From NCBI GenBank assembly GCA_900541505.1, contig UQKK01000038.1, positions 1-30,477 on the forward strand: a DNA stretch of 30,477 nucleotides, given 5' to 3'. The notes under the pieces are model-generated. The model saw only the letters and a list, made by a program, of their open reading frames with translations. It ran no database searches and had not been told where the DNA came from. The position numbers and the translations under genes were made by a program. Each line of letters begins with the position of its first letter. Positions within the stretch are counted from its first letter, which is position 1. Positions 1 to 7,168 of this stretch are shown piece by piece. Origin of the DNA: an uncultured Ruminococcus sp. GTDB taxonomy: Bacteria; Bacillota; Clostridia; Lachnospirales; Lachnospiraceae.

Positions 1-243
1 AAAGTGAGTATCTATGAATTTGACGAAGAAAAATACAGGCGCTTGGAACGGGAAGACAATCTGGCTGAGGGATTCCAGCGGGGTAAAGAAGCTGGCATGA
101 AACTCGCGGAAGAACGAATGGGGCAGCTCATGGAATGTCTGGTAAACGCAGGAAGAACAGATGATATTTTAAAAGCTGCTTCTGATGAATCATACCGCAG
201 GGAATTGTATCGGGAATTTAGAATTGTAGCGGATTCAGAATAA
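1..243 (+). CDS. C-terminal tail of an Rpn / PD-(D/E)XK nuclease family protein (partial)
   Basis: The frame is open through the left edge of the window, so only the last 80 codons are present. The GTG at 4 has no visible ribosome site and is probably internal. The fragment is highly charged and helical (EKYRRLERED, AEGFQRGKEAG), followed by a short alpha-helical end. This composition is typical of the tail after the nuclease domain in Rpn-family 'recombination-promoting nuclease/putative transposase' proteins, which are abundant in Lachnospiraceae. The catalytic PD-(D/E)XK part would lie upstream, outside the window, so the nuclease assignment is inference from the tail alone. A large hairpin follows the stop codon. 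Confidence 0.5.
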   Translation, partial: KVSIYEFDEEKYRRLEREDNLAEGFQRGKEAGMKLAEERMGQLMECLVNAGRTDDILKAASDESYRRELYREFRIVADSE

Positions 244-261
244 AATAATCTTTCATTACAA

Positions 262-334
262 AGAGGTAAACGATACCCTAATAGTAAAACACAGTAAAAA
301 AGACTGCGTATTACTATCAGAGTAGTTTACCTCT
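262..334. terminator. Long imperfect hairpin, probable terminator
   Basis: AGAGGTAAAC (262-271) pairs perfectly with GTTTACCTCT (325-334). Inside it ATAGTAA (281-287) pairs with TTACTAT (311-317), and ACACAGT nearly pairs with ACTGCGT around an A-rich loop. The outer arm is followed on the plus strand by ATTTTTTAA, which fits a rho-independent terminator for the left-edge gene. The nested 73-nt palindrome is longer than a usual terminator, so a small palindromic repeat element is an alternative. Confidence 0.5.
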
Positions 335-346
335 ATTTTTTAATTT

Positions 347-373
347 GTCGCTAAAGCGACCGCGCTCGGCGCG
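347..373. repeat. Two adjacent GC-rich palindromes
   Basis: GTCGC-taaa-GCGAC (347-360) is followed immediately by CGCGC-tcg-GCGCG (361-373). They sit between the left-edge gene and the 3' end of the uracil permease. They may act as a termination or 3'-end structure for the minus-strand permease, or be copies of a short interspersed palindrome. No U-tract follows on the minus strand. Confidence 0.4.
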
Positions 374-401
374 AAATTTCCGCAAATGGAACTCTTTGTT
401 C

Positions 402-1667
402 TTACGATTCCTCTTCTCTATCATTTGTCAGTTTCAGCTTATCCAGCACAAAGAATGTCAGCCCCATCAACATGCCAACCACGCAGGCAAGCACCATACC
501 AGTGAGCTGAATACTGCCGAACTGCACTTTGATTCCTGACAGCCCTGTCACAAAGATAATCGAAGTCATCGCCATATTTCTGGATTTTCCGTAATCTACC
601 TGGGATTCTACGAGAATCCGGATACCAGACGTTCCAATCATTCCATAGAGCAAAAAGGAAATTCCACCGATGACCGGTCCTGGGATAGTATTTATCAGAG
701 TTGTCATTTTCCCGATAAAGGAACAGATAATGGAGAGCACTGCCGCCCCGCCAATCACATACACACTGTAAACCTTCGTCATCGCCATGACCCCGATATT
801 TTCTCCGTACGTCGTAGTCGGAACAGAACCGATGCATCCGGAGAGCATGGTAGAAAAGTTGTCCGCAAATAAGGAGCGGTGAAGTCCCGGGTCTTTCAGT
901 AAATCTCTGCCTACAATTTTGCCTGTGACAATCTGGTGACCGATATGCTCGGAGGCAATGACCAGAAGCACCGGAAGAATGATGACAATGGCTTCCCATT
1001 TGAATTTAGGCAGGGAAAAATTGGGAACAGAGAAAATGGCAGCCTCTGCCACCGCGCTAAAGTCCACGATTCCGCACAAAACCGCAGCGATATACCCCAC
1101 AATAATGGCAATCAGTATCGGGATAACCGCCAGGAATTTCCGAAACACTACAGACCCCAGCACTGCTGTTAAGAGTGTCGCCAGAAATACAATGACATTT
1201 TTTATATCTACTGTCTCTGCTGTAAGTCCTGCGTTGGAAGCAGCCGTTCCCGCCAGTTCCAGACCAATCAGAGCGACAACCGGTCCCATCGCCGCCGGAG
1301 GCAGCACCACATCAATCCAGTCCGAACCGAATTTATAGATAATCAACGCGAGGATACAGCCGCAAAATCCCACAGCCACAAAGCCGCCCAGGGCATAATT
1401 ATAGCCCCAGTTTTCAATGACGATTCCTGCCGGAGCAAGAAATGCGAAACTGGAGCCAAGATATGCGGGCGCTTTTCCCTTTGTAATAAAAATAAATAAC
1501 AAAGTGCCGATTCCATTCATGAACAGCACCACTGCCGGGTTAATGCCAAATACAAACGGTACCAAAACCGATGCCCCGAACATTGCGAACATGTGCTGAA
1601 TACTTAACGGAACAAGCATCCGAAACGGCACCTTCTCCTCCACCTGGATAATTTTCTTGTTTTCCAA
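402..1667 (-). CDS. uraA: Uracil permease, NCS2 (uracil-xanthine permease) family
   Basis: This is a 421-residue polytopic membrane protein for proton-coupled uptake of uracil or another nucleobase. The sequence is hydrophobic throughout and shows NCS2/UraA-type motifs: QHMFAMFGASVLVPF near the N-terminus, KGKAPAYLGSSFAFLAPAG in the TM3 region, and the NCS2 signature stretch around GENIGVMAMTKVYS. Length matches the family (about 420-430). I chose a TTG start at 1667 because GGAGGG lies 7 nt upstream (1675-1680); the in-frame ATG at 1691 has no ribosome site. It lies 61 nt downstream of the dipeptidase gene on the same strand and may be co-transcribed. Specificity for uracil over xanthine is inferred from overall resemblance. 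Confidence 0.88.
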   Translation of the reverse strand: MENKKIIQVEEKVPFRMLVPLSIQHMFAMFGASVLVPFVFGINPAVVLFMNGIGTLLFIFITKGKAPAYLGSSFAFLAPAGIVIENWGYNYALGGFVAVGFCGCILALIIYKFGSDWIDVVLPPAAMGPVVALIGLELAGTAASNAGLTAETVDIKNVIVFLATLLTAVLGSVVFRKFLAVIPILIAIIVGYIAAVLCGIVDFSAVAEAAIFSVPNFSLPKFKWEAIVIILPVLLVIASEHIGHQIVTGKIVGRDLLKDPGLHRSLFADNFSTMLSGCIGSVPTTTYGENIGVMAMTKVYSVYVIGGAAVLSIICSFIGKMTTLINTIPGPVIGGISFLLYGMIGTSGIRILVESQVDYGKSRNMAMTSIIFVTGLSGIKVQFGSIQLTGMVLACVVGMLMGLTFFVLDKLKLTNDREEES

Positions 1668-1728
1668 AATGAATCCCTCCTGTTCTCTCATTACAGCCTA
1701 TTTTTTCTATCTTATCACAGCACCGTCT

Positions 1729-2778
1729 CTATTTCCACACATTTCGCATTACTCTCCCAACATTTTTATACCAGATTTTGTCAAGCTGCCGTTCTGTAAA
1801 TCCCTCCTTTTTCATCTCTGTCCATAATTTTTCCATATCCTGGATTCCGCGAATCCCCAATGGCAGTGACTTTGGTTCAAATCCGTCAAAATCGGTTCCC
1901 AGGGCTACCGCCTCCTCCCCCGCATTTCGTACCATGTGCGCTGCGTGTCTCGCTATGTCATGCAATGTGGCTTTTCTTTCCCCGGTAAGGAATGAAGAAT
2001 AAAAATTCACTCCCACTATACCGCCTGCCTCCCCCAGCGCATGCAGCATCTCATCCGTCAGATTTCTCGGATGCGCACACAGCGCGCGGGCATTGGAATG
2101 TGAGGCGATTATCGGCGCCCGGCTTATCTTGAGGCAGTCCCAGAATCCCCCGTCAGACAGATGGGAGACATCTATCAGTATTCCAAGCCTGTTTAACTCT
2201 CCTACCATCTCTTTTCCAAAAGGTTTCAACCCCTTTCTCATTGTCTCCGGGTCCCGGCTGTTTGGAAATCCCAAACAGTTTTCGTAATTCCATGTCAGTG
2301 TTATAAGCCGCACACCCTGCTCATACAAAACAGAAAGCCGTTCTGCTCTTCCGTTTAACACACCCCCTTCTTCCACGGTCAGAATCCCGGAAATCCTGCC
2401 CTTCACCGCCTGCTCCTCTATTTCGCTTTCCTTGGCAATGAATGACAGTTCCTCCGACTCCTGCCTGCGGGCATACTCAATCAGTGTCAGGACATGCTCC
2501 CAAGCCGCATCCCACAGCTTTTCTTCGGCATATTCTTCTCCCATAAAAGCTGTGGTTTTCTTCTGTTTCACTTCATCCGCGATTTCCGCGCTTTTCTGCT
2601 GTGCCATCTCTCTGGCAATGTCTGACACGTTCACAAAGCAGGCAAAAAACTGAGCCAGGCTGCCTGCCCGTTTCATACCGGGGATATCCACACAAAGTCT
2701 GTTTTGAGCCAGCGACTCCTCCCCGCCTTTTTTCCACAGCTCACTTATGGTATCACAATGCATGTCTATCAGTTTCAT
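1729..2778 (-). CDS. Membrane dipeptidase family (peptidase M19) dipeptidase
   Basis: This 349-residue protein hydrolyses dipeptides using a binuclear zinc centre and is probably cytoplasmic, since there is no signal peptide. The M19 metal ligands are visible: HxD at H7/D9 (MHCDT), the bridging Glu in TVEEGG (about 136-137), H206 in DVSHLSD and H227 in ASHSNAR. GTDFDG near residue 300 supplies the conserved catalytic Asp region. The ATG at 2778 is preferred because AGGAGG lies 8 nt upstream; the frame stays open further 5' without a better site. A promoter lies at 2817-2844. It is divergent from the gamma-glutamyl hydrolase-like gene, so both may serve small-peptide turnover. Confidence 0.9.
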   Translation of the reverse strand: MKLIDMHCDTISELWKKGGEESLAQNRLCVDIPGMKRAGSLAQFFACFVNVSDIAREMAQQKSAEIADEVKQKKTTAFMGEEYAEEKLWDAAWEHVLTLIEYARRQESEELSFIAKESEIEEQAVKGRISGILTVEEGGVLNGRAERLSVLYEQGVRLITLTWNYENCLGFPNSRDPETMRKGLKPFGKEMVGELNRLGILIDVSHLSDGGFWDCLKISRAPIIASHSNARALCAHPRNLTDEMLHALGEAGGIVGVNFYSSFLTGERKATLHDIARHAAHMVRNAGEEAVALGTDFDGFEPKSLPLGIRGIQDMEKLWTEMKKEGFTERQLDKIWYKNVGRVMRNVWK

Positions 2779-2816
2779 TCCGTTATCCTCCTGCAAGGTA
2801 TATTTTCTTCCTTTTC

Positions 2817-2844
2817 TACATACTCTATCATACAACTATGTCAA
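2817..2844 (-). promoter_or_regulatory. Promoter of the dipeptidase gene
   Basis: On the minus strand a perfect -35 TTGACA (2844-2839) is separated by 16 nt from TATGTA (2822-2817). This places the start of transcription about 30 nt before the dipeptidase ATG. It lies in the 96-nt gap shared with the divergent hydrolase gene. I see no equally good plus-strand promoter there. Confidence 0.55.
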
Positions 2845-2874
2845 GGAACAGGAAAGTATGTCTCAGGAGGTCTT

Positions 2875-3633
2875 ATGGAACCCAAAATCGGAATCATTGT
2901 CTGCGGCTTTCAGGCCAGCCGCCAGTTTGTCACAAATGCATATATCCAGTCCGTGCGCTACTCCGGCGGGCTGCCCCTCCTTCTGCCTTTAGTCCGCTCA
3001 GACCACATCCTCTCACAGTATGCCGCCCTCTGCGACGGCTTTCTCTTCTGCGGAGGAGGCGACATCACACCCCTGCTCTTTGGGCAGGAGCCAAGAGAGG
3101 GCATCGGGCAGACCGATATCACTCTGGATTTATTTCAGATTCGCCTTATGAAAAAAATACTCGCCACCGGAAAACCCGTCTTTTCCATCTGCCGGGGTAT
3201 GCAGGTCTTCAATGTAGCCCTGGGCGGTACTATCTGCCAGGATATCGCCCTCCACCCCGGACAGCCTGTCAACCACATGCAGCACTCGGATTCCCGGAGC
3301 GATGTCAGCCACCGCATCACCGTAAAACGGGGAACCAGGCTGAAACGTTATATCGGCTCCACCCTCTATGTAAACAGTTTCCATCATCAGGTCATCGATG
3401 CTGTGGGGGAGGGGCTCACCGCCTGCGCCCACGCCGCCGATAAGACCGTGGAGGCTTTAGAACTGACCGACCACCCCTTTGCCATCGGGGTTCAGTGGCA
3501 TCCCGAATGTATGTACCGCACGTCTCCGGAGATGCGGGAACTGTTCGGGGAGTTTATCCTTAACGCTTCCCAGACCGTTAAAGCTGCTCCTGCTTCAGCT
3601 TCCCGTCCGTATACAGGACACACAGCCAGGTGA
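2875..3633 (+). CDS. Gamma-glutamyl-gamma-aminobutyrate hydrolase family protein (peptidase C26, PuuD-like)
   Basis: This is a 252-residue class I glutamine-amidotransferase-fold hydrolase. The catalytic triad is visible: nucleophile C106 in SICRGMQ, and H209/E211 in VQWHPE. The oxyanion region is CGGGD (about 59-63) and NSFHHQ (about 167-172) is conserved in PuuD-type enzymes. Relatives cleave gamma-glutamyl amides such as gamma-glutamyl-GABA; the actual substrate is unknown. The ATG at 2875 follows CAGGAGG with a short 4-nt spacer. The last about 20 codons (TVKAAPASASRPYTGHTAR) run 56 nt into the 3' end of the convergent MATE gene and look like poorly conserved read-through, suggesting the stop codon was lost or displaced. 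Confidence 0.85.
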   Translation: MEPKIGIIVCGFQASRQFVTNAYIQSVRYSGGLPLLLPLVRSDHILSQYAALCDGFLFCGGGDITPLLFGQEPREGIGQTDITLDLFQIRLMKKILATGKPVFSICRGMQVFNVALGGTICQDIALHPGQPVNHMQHSDSRSDVSHRITVKRGTRLKRYIGSTLYVNSFHHQVIDAVGEGLTACAHAADKTVEALELTDHPFAIGVQWHPECMYRTSPEMRELFGEFILNASQTVKAAPASASRPYTGHTAR

Positions 3634-4906
3634 TGACTGCCACGATTGCCTCTGTTAAAACCATCGCCCACCAGACGCCGTCTATTCCCATCCACAGAGG
3701 CAGGAGATACAAAAGAACGCCGCTGATGACAATCCCTCTCAAAACGGTGAGGACTGTGGATGTTCTGGTTCTCATTACGGACTGGAAATAAAAGGTCGCC
3801 CAGATATTGATACCCATAAAAAGGAAGGACAGGAAATACGTCCTCATAATTTCCGGCGCTGCCGCCAGCACTTCCGGGGTGACAGCCACGAAAAAGCGGA
3901 TAATCTGTGTGGGAAATAAAATCCCGGTCAGCATGAACACGATTCCCATAAGGATAACCGTGCACTCCGAGATGCGGCGCAGCTTAAAGATACGCGCCAT
4001 CTCCTTCGCTCCGTAGTTTGTCGCCGCGATAGGCTGGATTGCCTGCCCCACCCCGGTATAAATATGCTGAAACATCCCCGAACAAGTGAGGACCACGCCG
4101 AAGACAGACAGTGCAGCCTCCCCGCTGTACCGCATAATCTGGTTATTCAGAATACAGGTCAATACAATGAATGCAAACTCCAGTACCGAGGCACTGAATC
4201 CCGCAGAAATGGATTTCAAAAATGCAGGGAGCAGCTTCCACGGGCGGACAAGCTTTAAATGGCTCTTTTTCGTAAACAGGAAAGAGACCAGTATGACGAG
4301 CTGAATGATAGTCCCGCCCGCCGTAGCGATTGCGGCTCCCGCCATTCCCATCCCCAGTGGGAACACAAAGAACCAGTCTCCAAACACATTGAACACACCG
4401 CCCGCTATCACTGCCGCCATGACCCAGTTAGGCGCATTGTCACAGCGTATCATACAGGTAAAATAGGCAGAAAGGATAAAGGCAGGAAAGGTCCATATAA
4501 TCCAGTCGCCGTATTCCAGCACCAGCGGCATGAGCTCCCTGCTGGCACCAAATAAGGTGAAAATTTCTTCTTTCAAAAAAAGAGTGACAAACCAGACTGC
4601 AAGGGTCAGCAGGCTCACCAGCACAAGAGAAGCGCTATAATAGGCGTTCCCCTTCTCATACTCTCCTTCTCCGCGCGCTTTTCCCAGACGAACCGAGCCG
4701 CCGATACCGCATAAAAATCCAACAAGGGAAGCCACACCCATGATAGGGAAAATGATAGCACAGGCCGCGGCTCCGTCCGCCCCTACTCCCTGTCCGATGG
4801 CAATCGTATCTACAAAACTGTATATGGTTGTCACCAGCGCGGAGAAAAAGGAAGGGAGCAAAAATTTCAGATACAGCCTTCCGATATTTTCTTTTAATAA
4901 ATCCAT
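3578..4906 (-). CDS. MATE family efflux transporter
   Basis: This 442-residue membrane protein matches the usual length and two-fold repeat of MATE exporters, which expel cationic drugs or metabolites in exchange for Na+ or H+. The N-terminus (MDLLKENIGRLYLKFLLPSFFSALVTTIYSFVDTIAIGQGVG) carries the family's typical first-helix region. The second half repeats the pattern from about residue 230 (SISAGFSASVLEFAFIVLTCILNNQ). The ATG follows AAGGAGAG by 8 nt. It is divergent from a MerR regulator whose predicted operator lies in the shared gap, so drug-induced expression is likely (inference). Its 3' end overlaps the convergent hydrolase gene by 56 nt. Confidence 0.88.
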   Translation of the reverse strand: MDLLKENIGRLYLKFLLPSFFSALVTTIYSFVDTIAIGQGVGADGAAACAIIFPIMGVASLVGFLCGIGGSVRLGKARGEGEYEKGNAYYSASLVLVSLLTLAVWFVTLFLKEEIFTLFGASRELMPLVLEYGDWIIWTFPAFILSAYFTCMIRCDNAPNWVMAAVIAGGVFNVFGDWFFVFPLGMGMAGAAIATAGGTIIQLVILVSFLFTKKSHLKLVRPWKLLPAFLKSISAGFSASVLEFAFIVLTCILNNQIMRYSGEAALSVFGVVLTCSGMFQHIYTGVGQAIQPIAATNYGAKEMARIFKLRRISECTVILMGIVFMLTGILFPTQIIRFFVAVTPEVLAAAPEIMRTYFLSFLFMGINIWATFYFQSVMRTRTSTVLTVLRGIVISGVLLYLLPLWMGIDGVWWAMVLTEAIVAVITWLCVLYTDGKLKQEQL

Positions 4907-4925
4907 TGAAAATTCTCTCCTTTAC

Positions 4926-4954
4926 TTGACTTCGATTTCCTGATACCATATTAT
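4926..4954 (+). promoter_or_regulatory. Promoter of the MerR-family gene
   Basis: TTGACT (4926-4931), a 17-nt spacer and TATTAT (4949-4954) face the regulator gene, whose ATG is at 4991. The -10 overlaps the -10 of the oppositely oriented MATE promoter, so the two transcripts compete for the same DNA. Confidence 0.6.
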
Positions 4955-4980
4955 AAAGTCTACTATTATATGAGAGTCAA
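4950..4980 (-). promoter_or_regulatory. MerR-type promoter/operator of the MATE gene
   Basis: On the minus strand TTGACT (4980-4975) and a perfect TATAAT (4955-4950) are separated by 19 nt instead of the optimal 17. An over-long spacer holding the regulator's dyad is the hallmark of MerR-family activated promoters. The spacer contains an imperfect dyad CTnnTATnATAnnAG (4974-4960). Activation by DNA untwisting on effector binding is inferred from the family. Confidence 0.7.
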
Positions 4981-4990
4981 GGGAGAAGCC

Positions 4991-5794
4991 ATGAAAGAAA
5001 ATGACAGACTGTTTTCCATCGGAAAACTATCCAAACTGACAGGCGTACATATCCAGTCTCTGCGGTATTATGAGGAACTGGGGATATTAAAGCCCGCATA
5101 CACAGACCCGGATACCCGCTACAGATACTATACCTTCTCACACATGAGGATTGTGGAGGCGATTCAGTACTGTGCAGAGCTGGACATTCCTTTAAAAGAG
5201 TTCAAAAATTTTCTTCTCGAAGAAGACGGACAGATTGACTATGCGAAACTCATAGACTACGGAATCCAGTCGACAAACGAGAAGATGCGGCGGATTCTGA
5301 AAAGGCTCACCTTCCTGGAAAATGTACAGTGGGAGATGGAGCATGCCAGAAAGTGCAGCACAACTCCCTGCATAAAAAGCAGTTTTCCCGAAAAATTATG
5401 TTGGGCTGTCCCCTATGAAGGGACGCAGACAGGCTCGGGTTTTCACACAGCCGTCTACCGTCTTATTTCTGACATGGAGAAGAACGGTCTGCGGGCAGGC
5501 TACAGCAATGGACAGATTCTATTCTACACAAAAGAAAGAATCTCGTCTTATCTTTTTATCGATATACGCGAAACAGACCGACCGCTGGAATCCTTTCCGA
5601 AGATTATGCGCATCCCCGCCGGAGAATATCTGTGCAGTGTCTCTGACAAAAGCGACATCCTAAGCGCTCCCAAAATGTTTCCTGCCTTATTTGAACAGGA
5701 TTATGACAAAATCGTGATTGAAGTTGAATTGTTTTCAGAGAAATATAACTATACTGCCCCTGTATTTGAAATCCGCTGCAGTCTGCCTCAGTAA
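4991..5794 (+). CDS. MerR family transcriptional regulator with C-terminal effector domain (BmrR-like)
   Basis: This 267-residue protein has an N-terminal MerR winged helix-turn-helix (FSIGKLSKLTGVHIQSLRYYEELGILKPAYTD, about 7-40). A linker coiled coil follows (about 80-115), then a larger C-terminal domain resembling the GyrI-like drug-binding domain of BmrR. The ATG at 4991 was chosen over the one at 4970 because GGGAG lies just upstream. It is divergent from the MATE exporter, the usual local-regulator arrangement, and the shared gap carries a 19-bp-spacer promoter. It is therefore probably a ligand-dependent activator of the exporter and may repress itself. The ligand cannot be read from the sequence. 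Confidence 0.85.
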   Translation: MKENDRLFSIGKLSKLTGVHIQSLRYYEELGILKPAYTDPDTRYRYYTFSHMRIVEAIQYCAELDIPLKEFKNFLLEEDGQIDYAKLIDYGIQSTNEKMRRILKRLTFLENVQWEMEHARKCSTTPCIKSSFPEKLCWAVPYEGTQTGSGFHTAVYRLISDMEKNGLRAGYSNGQILFYTKERISSYLFIDIRETDRPLESFPKIMRIPAGEYLCSVSDKSDILSAPKMFPALFEQDYDKIVIEVELFSEKYNYTAPVFEIRCSLPQ

Positions 5795-5842
5795 CAGAAG
5801 TTTATTTCGGGTTGGAATAAGTTTTATCTTTTCTCTAATTGT

Positions 5843-5873
5843 TCATAATTATGCGGCAAAAGGGACATACTAT
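5843..5873 (+). promoter_or_regulatory. Sigma-E/sigma-K-like sporulation promoter of the coat genes
   Basis: CATACTAT (5866-5873) closely fits the -10 of mother-cell sigma factors (sigma-E CATACAHT; sigma-K CATAnnnTA). TCATAAT (5843-5849) matches the sigma-E -35 pattern KHATATT at six of seven positions, with a 16-nt spacer. It lies 33 nt before the first coat-gene start. No good vegetative promoter was seen here. Confidence 0.5.
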
Positions 5874-5906
5874 CCTCGAAAACGAAGATGCAAAGGAGGG
5901 TTTTAT

Positions 5907-6089
5907 ATGTCTGAGATTTCCATACTGGATTTACAGAATCTCCGCCACCTCATCGGCGGTTATTCCACCACACACTGTAAAATGACAGAATATGCCAGGG
6001 ATGCGAAGGATGAAGAGGCGAAAAAGCTGTTTCAGGATGCCGCGGATTCCGCTATGAAGAACAAACAGGAACTGATGAAATTTTTATAA
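5907..6089 (+). CDS. Small Coat F-like spore protein (60 aa)
   Basis: This 60-residue protein starts at the ATG 6 nt after AAGGAGGG; the longer upstream frame has no ribosome site. It is a helical protein (ISILDLQNLRHLIGGYSTTHCKMTEYARDAKDEEAKKLFQDAADSAMKNKQELMKFL read as helix pairs) resembling half of a Coat F (CotF) ferritin-like helical bundle. It is followed after 12 nt by a second small gene of the same type. Together they look like the split or paired CotF-like genes of Clostridia, presumably spore-coat components. The sporulation-type promoter supports this. Function is inferred from family resemblance. Confidence 0.65.
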   Translation: MSEISILDLQNLRHLIGGYSTTHCKMTEYARDAKDEEAKKLFQDAADSAMKNKQELMKFL

Positions 6090-6101
6090 GAGGTGATTGC
6101 A

Positions 6102-6359
6102 ATGGATGACAAGACAATGGTATCCGATGCCTTAGTCGGAGTAAACGGAGAGTTAAAGATGTTTGGCGATATGATTGCCCAAACAGAGAACAAAGAATTA
6201 AAGCAGTGCTTAAAGCAAATTCGCAACGAATGTGAGATGTCCCAGGAGAAGCTGTACCAGTACGCGCGGGAGAAAAGTTACTATGTTCCCGCGGAGAAAG
6301 CGACTCAGCAGGAGATTGAGCATGTGAAATCTATACTGACTCAGCCGAAAATGGTATAA
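6102..6359 (+). CDS. Coat F domain spore coat-like protein (85 aa)
   Basis: This 85-residue protein starts at the ATG at 6102 with AGAGGTG just upstream; the in-frame GTG at 6093 lies within that site. It contains the helical Coat F pattern: KTMVSDALVGVNGELKMFGDM, then helices with EMSQEKLYQYAREKSYYVPAEKA, the Tyr-rich end typical of these proteins. It forms a two-gene unit with the preceding 60-residue coat-like gene and is followed by a hairpin terminator. It is probably made in the mother cell during sporulation (inference from family and promoter). Confidence 0.75.
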   Translation: MDDKTMVSDALVGVNGELKMFGDMIAQTENKELKQCLKQIRNECEMSQEKLYQYAREKSYYVPAEKATQQEIEHVKSILTQPKMV

Positions 6360-6366
6360 TCACGAA

Positions 6367-6414
6367 GGCGCCTTTCCCGTAAGCAGAACGTTTATCTGCC
6401 CCGGTAAAGGCGCC
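6367..6414. terminator. Hairpin between convergent units
   Basis: GGCGCCTTT (6367-6375) pairs with AAAGGCGCC (6406-6414), and GCAGA/TCTGC pair inside. It lies directly after the coat genes and before the 3' end of the convergent DUF1275 gene. The U-tract is weak on both strands, so it may serve as a bidirectional terminator or 3' stabiliser. Confidence 0.6.
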
Positions 6415-6469
6415 CTCTGTATATTTGTGTCCTTTTTCTGACCTTTCTGGTTTATCACTCTCTCCCGTC

Positions 6470-7138
6470 TTAACTTTTCCGGTCCTCCCACCACATCAGA
6501 AGGGAGGCGAACAAAAGAACCCCGCAGCATATCCAGATACTCTTTATGTAAAACTCATGAACCAGCAGCACCCCTGCCGCCGCCCCGGCGATAAACAGCG
6601 CGATGATTCCAAAATAGTGAAGGCAGCTCTTGCCCGCGCTTTTATTCCCCTCAATAAGGAACAAAAACAGCTTCTCTGAAGCGGACCTTAAGTTTCCCGT
6701 ACACATGGTGGAAGCATAGGGAACCTCCCGCACCTTTCGAAAACTGTTCACCTGCAGGGAACAGATAAAGGAAATAGTCACATTGATGATGGCATCCGGC
6801 ACTTCTTTTGGCAGAAATCCTATCACAAATAAAAGCACCATCTCAAAAACCAGAATACAGTGCTCAAATTTAAGAAACCCTCGTTTTTTCAACATTTTTC
6901 TCAGCAGATTCGTCATAAACCCCCCTGCCGCAAATGCCACAACAGGAATCAGATAGTACACTGCCTGCCCCCATTTTTCCTCTGCCAGACTTACCCCCAT
7001 CAGCACCATATTACCTGTCTGTGCGTTGGCGAACACGCCGCCCCGAAGCAGGTAGGTATAGGCATCAAGAAACCCTCCCACCAGCGCGAGCAATGCCGCT
7101 ATCTTAAATGTCTCATGTGATGGAATCCTGTGTTCCAT
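6470..7138 (-). CDS. DUF1275 (YoaK) family membrane protein
   Basis: This 222-residue membrane protein shows the DUF1275 hallmark near the N-terminus, GGFLDAYTYLLRGGVFANAQTGNMVLMG, and about six hydrophobic helices. Length fits the family (200-240). The molecular function of DUF1275 proteins is not established; they are thought to be transport-related. The ATG follows AAGGAGGAG. It is the last gene of a minus-strand unit after the HAD phosphatase, 30 nt downstream of it. Confidence 0.85.
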   Translation of the reverse strand: MEHRIPSHETFKIAALLALVGGFLDAYTYLLRGGVFANAQTGNMVLMGVSLAEEKWGQAVYYLIPVVAFAAGGFMTNLLRKMLKKRGFLKFEHCILVFEMVLLFVIGFLPKEVPDAIINVTISFICSLQVNSFRKVREVPYASTMCTGNLRSASEKLFLFLIEGNKSAGKSCLHYFGIIALFIAGAAAGVLLVHEFYIKSIWICCGVLLFASLLMWWEDRKS

Positions 7139-7168
7139 GCGCTCTCCTCCTTCGCTGTCCTTTCTTCC

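Noticed and set aside
439..999. 186-codon open frame antiparallel in frame-shifted register to the uracil permease
   Set aside because: Same strand as the permease but another frame; the permease protein is clearly the conserved product.
2601..3443. 280-codon frame overlapping the hydrolase gene
   Set aside because: Pro/Arg-rich out-of-frame translation with no start signal; the hydrolase frame has the catalytic triad.
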